A stretch of 27,511 nt of DNA from Treponema sp. (GTDB lineage Bacteria > Spirochaetota > Spirochaetia > Treponematales > Treponemataceae), in NCBI GenBank assembly GCA_016294105.1, contig JAEDCN010000034.1:1-27511 (forward strand), given 5' to 3'. The position numbers and the translations under genes were made by a program. How positions within the stretch are numbered: position 1 is the first letter of the stretch; every line of letters starts with the position of its first letter. The notes below the pieces were generated by a model. The model did no database searches. It was given only the letters and a program-made list of their open reading frames with translations, and was not told where the DNA came from. This document shows, in pieces, positions 7,643 through 14,131 of this stretch.

Positions 7643-8155
7643 GATTGAATTTCTCATTCTGGAAAAGATAGCTTCCAATTCTGGAGGAAAATATCTTTGA
7701 CGGCTGGAATTTTGCTCAGTAATAGCATTATCTGATATTTTTTCTTCTGGATATTGTTTTTCTAAGCTTTTTCTTACTTCTTCCTTTGTCATTTCTCGTG
7801 GGGTATTATAGTCATTTTTTTTATTCAAAACGTAAGACATATTCTTAATTTTCATCTGGGGAATATGCATTTCAAGTCCCCGCAGAATATATTTTTTATG
7901 AGTCTCAAAAAGTTGGATAAATCCCGGATGATCTACCTGCAAAAGAATAGTTCCGTTCTTAACATCTATAACCTGACTATGGGCATACATGCTATTACCA
8001 CAATCTTGATTCACTACACTTTTTACGGAAGTAACAATTTTTTTCCACTTGGAAATAAAAATTGAACTTTCTTCCATCCTTTTTTTATCAACGTCAGAAA
8101 GAATTCCTTCCAGTACTGCCTTTATCATTTCAGAATTGGAATAAATCTTATCCAT
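7619..8155 (-). CDS. DUF721 (DciA-like) protein
   Basis: This 178-residue protein has a DUF721 domain in its first 100 residues, with the WKKIV start and the later pattern VIDVKNGTILLQVDHPGFIQLFETHKKYIL. A charged, probably unstructured tail follows. DUF721 includes DciA, the replicative helicase (DnaB) loader of bacteria that lack DnaC or DnaI. The position after dnaN and recF beside oriC fits that role, but spirochaete members are not proven loaders as far as I know. I chose the ATG at 8155. GGGAGG lies 8 bases upstream, and the start overlaps the recF stop by 8 bases, implying coupled translation. The open frame runs 282 bases further upstream, but there it is only the out-of-frame shadow of recF. 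Confidence 0.85.
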   Translation of the reverse strand: MDKIYSNSEMIKAVLEGILSDVDKKRMEESSIFISKWKKIVTSVKSVVNQDCGNSMYAHSQVIDVKNGTILLQVDHPGFIQLFETHKKYILRGLEMHIPQMKIKNMSYVLNKKNDYNTPREMTKEEVRKSLEKQYPEEKISDNAITEQNSSRQRYFPPELEAIFSRMRNSILTNDKKI

Positions 8156-9236
8156 GAACTGAACCTCCCTCGACGAAATAAACCTTTGTGTTGGGGGTTT
8201 TATATCGTTCGTAGGGTTCTCCAGGAAGGAATGTACAAAAAAGCTGATTGTAGGGCGGTAAAACTGAGGTAAATTTTTGTCGTTTGTCTGGATCCAACTC
8301 CAAAAGAACATCATCCATAAGTAAAACTGGCTTTCTTTCAGTAACCTCTGAATAATGGACTGCCTGTGCCACCCGTAGCAACAATGAAATAAGTCGCCGT
8401 TGTCCTGTTGAAGCAGTTGGGATAAAAGGCTTTCCATCCTTCATAAAACGAATTCTATCACGATGAGGCCCAGACATGGTGGTTTCCATGACAAAATCCA
8501 CATTTCGTTTTGAAAGGAGAATTTTCATAACCTGTTCATAAGATGGAGTTATGTTATCAATTTCCTTCCAAGAAGGCTCATACAGGATAGAAACATTTTC
8601 AATACCGGAAACCTGTTGATACAAGCGGGTAAAAATGGTGTTAAACTTAAAAATCATTTTTTTTCGTTTATCCTGTATAAAAATTCCCCTTTGTGCTAGC
8701 TGTTGGTCATACATATCCAGCATTTGGTAATCCTTGTTTTTTATAACCAGATTTCTATTCTTGAGGATTTTTTTATAGGCTCTCATTTCATCAATGTAAA
8801 GAACATCATACATGGAAAGGGACTGATCAATAAAAAATCGCCGCCTCTCAGGCTCTCCCACTGCAAAATCCAAGTCATCATGACAGAATAAAACACAGGG
8901 AATGGTGTTTACAAGTTCTTTTCTATCAGTAATTTTTTTTTGGTTTTTGAGGATTTTTTTTCTGCCCTTTTGAAACTCAGAGTGAATTGAAGTGACAGAA
9001 TCATTATCATCTTTGAACATGGTACGAACACTAAAAGCAGTTTCGCCTTCTTTTACAATTTCTTGTTCAGTATGTGTTCTAAATGATGAACCATAGGCTA
9101 AATAATATAAGGATTCCAAAAGATTTGTCTTGCCCTGACCATTTTCACCAACAAAATAGACCTCCTTTGCAAGAAGGTCTATTGTTGTATTCTGAAGATT
9201 TCTAAAATTAGTGCAAGACAGATTTAGGAAAGGCAC
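8148..9236 (-). CDS. recF: DNA replication and repair protein RecF
   Basis: This 362-residue SMC-like ATPase loads RecA with RecO and RecR at gapped DNA. It has Walker A GENGQGKTN (30-38), an ABC-type signature STGQRRLISLLL and Walker B VLLMDDVLLELD, in the usual order and at normal length. The start is GTG, six bases after the dnaN stop, with AAGGAT just upstream. The N-terminus MPFLNLSCTNFRNL aligns with other RecF proteins, which supports this start. It overlaps the DUF721 gene by 8 bases. It is part of the dnaN-recF-DUF721 operon. Confidence 0.96.
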   Translation of the reverse strand: MPFLNLSCTNFRNLQNTTIDLLAKEVYFVGENGQGKTNLLESLYYLAYGSSFRTHTEQEIVKEGETAFSVRTMFKDDNDSVTSIHSEFQKGRKKILKNQKKITDRKELVNTIPCVLFCHDDLDFAVGEPERRRFFIDQSLSMYDVLYIDEMRAYKKILKNRNLVIKNKDYQMLDMYDQQLAQRGIFIQDKRKKMIFKFNTIFTRLYQQVSGIENVSILYEPSWKEIDNITPSYEQVMKILLSKRNVDFVMETTMSGPHRDRIRFMKDGKPFIPTASTGQRRLISLLLRVAQAVHYSEVTERKPVLLMDDVLLELDPDKRQKFTSVLPPYNQLFCTFLPGEPYERYKTPNTKVYFVEGGSVHG

Positions 9237-9242
9237 CTATCC

Positions 9243-10349
9243 TTACCCCATCATCTGCATAGGCATGATAACGTGGAAGTAATCAGCTTCTGAGGCAGGC
9301 TTTATAGTAACTGGTCGCATTACCTCAGTGAATTCAAATCGAACTCTATCTGAGTCCATTACCTTTAATGGTTCCTCAATACGAGTATAATCCATGGCAA
9401 TGGTTACGGTATCACCATCATACCGACAAGGAACCTCTTCACGAGCCACACCAATATTTGATTCTTGTGAAGTAATTACCAACATTCCAGGTGAAATTTC
9501 AAGATAAATACGACGAATCTTTTGATCAACCAACAGAGTAACACGTTTAATGGCTTCCATGAAGTCTGATTTTTCCAGCTCAAAGTTAAACTTCTGATTT
9601 TCTGGAATTACACGACTATAGTTTGGATACTGACCATCAATCAAAACAGAAGAGAAGTTATAGTTTCCAAACTTAACGTAGATTGTTCGTTCTACAATAG
9701 CTATGGAAATCATTCCCTCAGATGGAGCTCGTTTCAAAATCATGGTAAGGATTTTAGGAGGAACAATTACTGAATCAAAGTCTGCTACACCCTGACAAAT
9801 GGGTTTTGAAACAAAGGCCAAACGTGGACCATCAGTAGCGACCATATTCAAGTTGTCACCCTTCTTTTCAAAGAGAACACCAGTCAAGAAATATCGAGTT
9901 TCATCATCAGAAATAGCAAAGATTGTTTGCTCAATCATCTGCTTTAACTGATCTGCAGGTACTTCAAAGAAGGGGACATTTTCTGTGGAAGAAAATTCAG
10001 GGAACTTATCACTAGCCATGCTTTTAAGGTCAAACTTAACCTTTTTTGTCATAGGCTTAATAGTAACCTTAATATCATTCTGGATGAACTCAATTTCACC
10101 AGAAGGAAGGTTGGACAAAATACTCATGAATTTATCACAAAAGATTGTAGTGCTACCTTCTTCATCAATTACAACTGGAATCTTTGTTTCAAAATTTACT
10201 TTTATGTCAGTTGCCTTGATATATAAAGTATTATTTTCTGCAATTAAAAGAATATTTGAAAGAATGGACATGGCATTCTTTGTGGAGATGATTTCTTGTG
10301 CAATGGCAATTTCCTTTATCATTGCATCTCTATCAAAGGTAAATCTCAT
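9243..10349 (-). CDS. dnaN: DNA polymerase III subunit beta (sliding clamp)
   Basis: This 368-residue protein is the DNA polymerase III beta clamp. It shows the three-domain clamp layout, with an N-terminal MRFTFDRDAMIKEIAIAQ, the central FLTGVLFE...MVATDGPRLAFV segment and a C-terminal end at MPMQMMG, matching the conserved clamp ending. GAGGAG lies before the ATG. It is the first gene leftward of the candidate oriC and is followed at 6 bases by recF. Its promoter is probably within the origin region, but I could not pick it with confidence. Confidence 0.97.
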   Translation of the reverse strand: MRFTFDRDAMIKEIAIAQEIISTKNAMSILSNILLIAENNTLYIKATDIKVNFETKIPVVIDEEGSTTIFCDKFMSILSNLPSGEIEFIQNDIKVTIKPMTKKVKFDLKSMASDKFPEFSSTENVPFFEVPADQLKQMIEQTIFAISDDETRYFLTGVLFEKKGDNLNMVATDGPRLAFVSKPICQGVADFDSVIVPPKILTMILKRAPSEGMISIAIVERTIYVKFGNYNFSSVLIDGQYPNYSRVIPENQKFNFELEKSDFMEAIKRVTLLVDQKIRRIYLEISPGMLVITSQESNIGVAREEVPCRYDGDTVTIAMDYTRIEEPLKVMDSDRVRFEFTEVMRPVTIKPASEADYFHVIMPMQMMG

Positions 10350-10568
10350 ATAGTTCTCCTCTTTTGTATTATTATAAATTTATATAAATTCATAATAGTA
10401 ATAATAAGTGTTGTGGAAAACAGAATAAACTATCTAAATCATAACAATATAATAAGATAGAATTATAATAACTGGGAGTCTCTTTTTATTTATTTTCCAC
10501 AGTTTCCACAAATGAAAGAAGGCTCTCAAGTTTTCCACAGTATACTAGCATATTATCAACAAGTTTGT
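10350..10568. other. oriC: Candidate chromosomal replication origin (oriC) with five DnaA-box-like 9-mers
   Basis: This non-coding gap lies between dnaA and dnaN. DnaA-box-like 9-mers are TTTTCCACA at 10493-10501 and 10531-10539 (plus) and at 10412-10420 (minus, reading TGTGGAAAA), GTTTCCACA at 10502-10510, and TTATCAACA at 10553-10561. Two boxes touch end to end at 10493-10510. They flank two strongly AT-rich blocks (10366-10411 and 10421-10475) that could serve as the unwinding element. All genes to the left are on the minus strand and gyrB-gyrA to the right on the plus strand, as expected around an origin. Plain TTATCCACA is absent, so the preferred box here may be TTTTCCACA. That is inferred from repetition, not tested. 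Confidence 0.85.
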
Positions 10569-12071
10569 CTAACTGTTCTTTTTGTATTCCCTTATATCTT
10601 TTTTAATAATAGAAAGGGTATCGTTAAGACTCTCATCGATTTGAAGCTGCTTTGTAATGACTTCGCAGGAGTGCATAATGGTAGTGTGGTCTCGTCCACT
10701 AAACTCGTGTCCAATTTCTGTAGAAGAAAGTTCGGTAAGCTCATGGATGAGATATACTGCAATGTGGCGAGCAAAGGCTATGTTTTTATGACGTTTCTTT
10801 CCTTTAATATCAGTGTAGGAAACATTGAAATAATCTGCTACGACACGCTGAATGATTTCTGCTGTAACCTGTGTAGTATCTTGAGCAAACATCTTTGAAA
10901 TAATATCTTTTGCCTGGGAAAGAGAAAGATTTCCACCAGTAATGTCGGAGTAAAGAATAATACTGTTCAAGCAGGCTTCCAAGTCACGAACATTTGACTG
11001 AATGCTTTTTGCAATCAAATCAATTACTTCTGGAGAAAGTCTTTTGTCCTGCTTTTCAAGCTTATGCTGAATAATGGCAGAACGAACTTCATATTTTGGC
11101 ATGTGGATATCTGCACTAACTCCACGGGTAAATCGGGATTTTAGTCGCTCTGTAATTTGCTTCAGCTCAGAAACAGGTCGGTCACAGGTAAAGACCATCT
11201 GTTTTTGTTTATCGTACAGGGCGTTAAAGGTATGGAAAAGCTCTTCCTGAGTTTTATCCTTGTCTTCGAAAAAGTGGATATCGTCAATCAACAGAACATC
11301 TGCATTACGATACTTGTCCTTGAATTTTTTCTCGGAACGATCACGAATTGACTGAGTAAATTCGTTAGTAAAATTTTCTGCAGTGATGTAAATGATGTTC
11401 TTGAAATTTGTAGACTGAAAAATTGAATATCCGATAGCCTTCATCAAGTGAGTTTTACCTAATCCAACTCCACCATAAATCAGCAGCGGATTGTAGGCTG
11501 TTCCAGGATTTTTTGAAACTGCAAGAGCTGCATTGTAGACATAAGCATTTTCATCGCTGGAAATAAAGTTTTCAAATGAATATTGCTCTGACAACTCTGG
11601 ATGAATTTTCTTTGCAACAATTACTTCTTCCTGTGGAGCTTTTTCAACATATCCATACTGAGGATTTATCTCTGTAAATGAAGCTTTTGGTTTAAAATTA
11701 TGCTGTGGGGGCATGGTTTGAACATTCTGCTGAAATATTTTTTTCAGAGGTATATCTTGAGTAGATTCATGGGAAGTAATTGGGGAGCGAGGTTTTTCAG
11801 CATTGCGATCTCGTATGGTTACTTCAAGCTGCATATCTAATCCAGAAATTTCATAGAATGTTTCTTGAATCATGGTTAGATAGCCCCTGTTTTTCATTTC
11901 ATTACGAATATAGTTAGAAGCCACAGATGCTATAATCTTACCTTCCTGAGAATCAACATAGTTAATATTGAACCAAAGGACAAAATCGTTAGCCCTTCCA
12001 TTTTCTGCTAAATTTTGTTTGATTTGTCGTAAAGTTTCTTCCCAAAAAGGTGTATAGTCTGGTGAATTCAT
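10569..12071 (-). CDS. dnaA: Chromosomal replication initiator DnaA
   Basis: This 500-residue initiator has all four domains. Domain I begins SPDYTPFWEETLRQIKQNL; a variable linker (about 85-160) follows. The AAA+ domain has Walker A GGVGLGKT (200-207) and LLIDDIHFF (about 260-268). Domain IV has the DNA-binding signature SGRDHTTIMHS (about 458-468). It binds DnaA boxes and opens oriC, just downstream of its own 3' end. I chose the ATG at 12071 because domain I homology begins there and a promoter -10 element ends 6 bases before it. The frame remains open to a GTG at 12140 and an ATG at 12128, which would add 23 or 19 unconserved residues. No good Shine-Dalgarno precedes 12071, so the mRNA may be leaderless. 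Confidence 0.96.
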   Translation of the reverse strand: MNSPDYTPFWEETLRQIKQNLAENGRANDFVLWFNINYVDSQEGKIIASVASNYIRNEMKNRGYLTMIQETFYEISGLDMQLEVTIRDRNAEKPRSPITSHESTQDIPLKKIFQQNVQTMPPQHNFKPKASFTEINPQYGYVEKAPQEEVIVAKKIHPELSEQYSFENFISSDENAYVYNAALAVSKNPGTAYNPLLIYGGVGLGKTHLMKAIGYSIFQSTNFKNIIYITAENFTNEFTQSIRDRSEKKFKDKYRNADVLLIDDIHFFEDKDKTQEELFHTFNALYDKQKQMVFTCDRPVSELKQITERLKSRFTRGVSADIHMPKYEVRSAIIQHKLEKQDKRLSPEVIDLIAKSIQSNVRDLEACLNSIILYSDITGGNLSLSQAKDIISKMFAQDTTQVTAEIIQRVVADYFNVSYTDIKGKKRHKNIAFARHIAVYLIHELTELSSTEIGHEFSGRDHTTIMHSCEVITKQLQIDESLNDTLSIIKKDIREYKKNS

Positions 12072-12077
12072 GCCGAT

Positions 12078-12107
12078 ATTATAACCTGCCTTTACTTTTT
12101 TCTGCAA
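12078..12107 (-). promoter_or_regulatory. Predicted dnaA promoter
   Basis: On the minus strand TTGCAG (12102-12107) and a perfect TATAAT (12078-12083) are 18 bases apart. Only 6 bases separate the -10 from the dnaA ATG, so transcription would start at or next to the A of the start codon. The -35 lies within the spacer of the opposing gyrB promoter. Confidence 0.6.
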
Positions 12108-12119
12108 TATAGATATAAT
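12091..12119 (+). promoter_or_regulatory. Predicted gyrB promoter
   Basis: TTTACT (12091-12096) and a perfect TATAAT (12114-12119) are separated by the optimal 17 bases. The predicted start is near 12126, giving a leader of about 70 bases before gyrB. Its -35 falls in the spacer of the divergent dnaA promoter, so polymerase could hardly occupy both at once. Confidence 0.6.
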
Positions 12120-12194
12120 ACTATTCATAGAAAACAACACTTCTCTATAGAAATCTTTAATTATTTCATGGCTATTTGCTTTTAAGGAAAAGAA

Positions 12195-14102
12195 ATGAGT
12201 GGGAATTATTCCGCTTCCAATATCACTGTTTTAAAGGGATTGGAGGCTGTAAGAAAACGCCCTGGTATGTACATCGGATCTACAGGTCCCGATGGATTAC
12301 ATCACTTGGTGTATGAAGTTGTGGATAACTGTATCGACGAGGCCATGGCAGGTTTCTGTGATACCATCTACGTTGTATTGGAAAAAGACGATATTGTTCG
12401 AGTAGAAGACAATGGACGTGGTATTCCTGTAGATATTCACCCTGGAGAAGGCATTAGTGCTCTTGAGCTTGTTCTCACACGGCTTCATGCTGGTGGTAAG
12501 TTTGACAAAGGCTCATACAAGGTTTCTGGTGGTCTTCATGGTGTTGGTGTTTCCTGTGTAAATGCTCTTTCTACTTGGCTAGAAGCCACTGTAGAAAAAG
12601 ATGGAAAAAAACACTTCATGGAATTTAGAGTAGGGGAGACCGTTGCTCCAGTTAAAGAAGTAGGAACTTCTACCCGCCGTGGAACAACTATCCGATGGAA
12701 AGCAGATCCTACAATTTTTACAGAAACAACAACCTATAATTTTGAAGTACTTTGCGGTCGCTTACGAGAGCTTGCCTTTTTGAATAGCGGCATAAAGATT
12801 TATTTCCGTGACGAACGACTTACCAATCCAAAGGAAATTCTCTTTCAGTTTGAAGGAGGAATAAAGCAGTTTGTTACCTATTTGAACGAGGGAAGAAAGA
12901 TTATCCCAGAAGAACCAGTTTATATTTCTGGTGAACGAGATGATGTACAAACAGAAGTTTCCCTCCAATATAATGATGGTTATAACGAAAACATTCTTAC
13001 CTTTGTAAACGATATTAACACCAAGGAAGGTGGTACTCACCTAGAAGGCTTTAAGACAGCCCTTACAGTGGTGATGAACGAATTCCTCAAGAACAATGCC
13101 AAGCTCCTGAAAAAGATGGAGAAGGAAGAAAAGCTTACTGGTGAGGATGTTCGTGCTGGCTTGACTGCTGTTATTTCGGTAAAGGTATCGGAGCCTCAGT
13201 TTGAAGGACAAACAAAAACAAAGCTCGGAAATACAGAAGTCCGCGGAATTGTTCAGTCCATGGTGAATGAACAATTAACCTTGTTCTTTGAGCAAAACCC
13301 ACGAGTTATAGAGCAAATCCTAGAGAAGGCTGTGGCAGAAGCAGCTGCTCGTATTGCCGCACGTAAGGCTAAGGAAGCAACCCGCCGTAAGACTGGTATG
13401 GATAGTTTTGGTCTTCCTGGAAAGCTGGCAGATTGTTCTTCCAAAAATCCCGAAGAATGTGAGGTTTATATTGTAGAGGGTGACTCTGCAGGTGGTTCTG
13501 CCAAGCAGGGTAGAAATCCAAAGATTCAGGCTATTCTTCCTTTGTGGGGAAAGATGCTGAACGTAGAACGCACCCGCATTGATAAGGTTATCAATAATGA
13601 AAAGCTGCAGCCAGTAATTGCTTCTTTGGGAACAGGTATTGGAAAAGACTTCAATATTGAAAAGCTGCGATACCATAAAATCATCATTATGGCAGATGCT
13701 GACGTGGACGGTTCCCATATTTCAACCCTGTTGTTGACCTTCTTCTTCCGCTACATGCCCCAGCTTATCGAAAAAGGCCATGTGTATATTGCTATGCCTC
13801 CCTTGTATAAAATTAGGCATGGAAAAAAAGAACATTACGTTTTCTCTGATGAAGAGCGGGATGCAATTCTTGCTGGTATTGAAGGCAAGGCCGATGTTCA
13901 ACGATACAAGGGTCTTGGTGAGATGGAATGGAAGGAATTGAAGGAAACTACCATGGATCCAGCCAATCGTAAGATGAAGAAGGTTCAGCTCACAGATGCT
14001 GTGGAGGCTGATCACATCTTTAGCACCTTGATGGGTGAAGAAGTTGAACCACGTCGTAGGTTTATAGAAGAAAATGCTATTTATGCCACCTTGGATGTAT
14101 AA
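12195..14102 (+). CDS. gyrB: DNA gyrase subunit B
   Basis: This 635-residue ATPase subunit of DNA gyrase works with GyrA to introduce negative supercoils. It has the GHKL ATP-binding region (VVDNCIDEAMAGF, then DNGRGIPVDIHP and the GGLHGVGVSCVNALS lid). The TOPRIM domain has EGDSAGGSAKQGRNPK (E428 and D430 bind Mg) and DADVDGSHI. Where E. coli has Lys447 in LPLKGK, this protein has Trp451 (LPLWGK), in the quinolone-relevant pocket. AAGGAAAAG is the ribosome-binding site. gyrA follows after 29 bases and is probably cotranscribed. Length fits the short GyrB form without the Gram-negative insert. Confidence 0.98.
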   Translation: MSGNYSASNITVLKGLEAVRKRPGMYIGSTGPDGLHHLVYEVVDNCIDEAMAGFCDTIYVVLEKDDIVRVEDNGRGIPVDIHPGEGISALELVLTRLHAGGKFDKGSYKVSGGLHGVGVSCVNALSTWLEATVEKDGKKHFMEFRVGETVAPVKEVGTSTRRGTTIRWKADPTIFTETTTYNFEVLCGRLRELAFLNSGIKIYFRDERLTNPKEILFQFEGGIKQFVTYLNEGRKIIPEEPVYISGERDDVQTEVSLQYNDGYNENILTFVNDINTKEGGTHLEGFKTALTVVMNEFLKNNAKLLKKMEKEEKLTGEDVRAGLTAVISVKVSEPQFEGQTKTKLGNTEVRGIVQSMVNEQLTLFFEQNPRVIEQILEKAVAEAAARIAARKAKEATRRKTGMDSFGLPGKLADCSSKNPEECEVYIVEGDSAGGSAKQGRNPKIQAILPLWGKMLNVERTRIDKVINNEKLQPVIASLGTGIGKDFNIEKLRYHKIIIMADADVDGSHISTLLLTFFFRYMPQLIEKGHVYIAMPPLYKIRHGKKEHYVFSDEERDAILAGIEGKADVQRYKGLGEMEWKELKETTMDPANRKMKKVQLTDAVEADHIFSTLMGEEVEPRRRFIEENAIYATLDV

Positions 14103-14131
14103 GTCCAAGTAAGTTGTTGTAAGGAAGAAGT

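Noticed and set aside
8156..8437. Upstream extension of the DUF721 frame (94 extra residues)
   Set aside because: It lies in another frame of recF, has no family resemblance, and the ATG at 8155 has GGGAGG at ideal distance.
12072..12140. Longer DnaA with 19-23 extra N-terminal residues from an ATG at 12128 or GTG at 12140
   Set aside because: The extra residues resemble nothing in DnaA, and both predicted promoters lie inside this stretch. Kept only as a less likely option.
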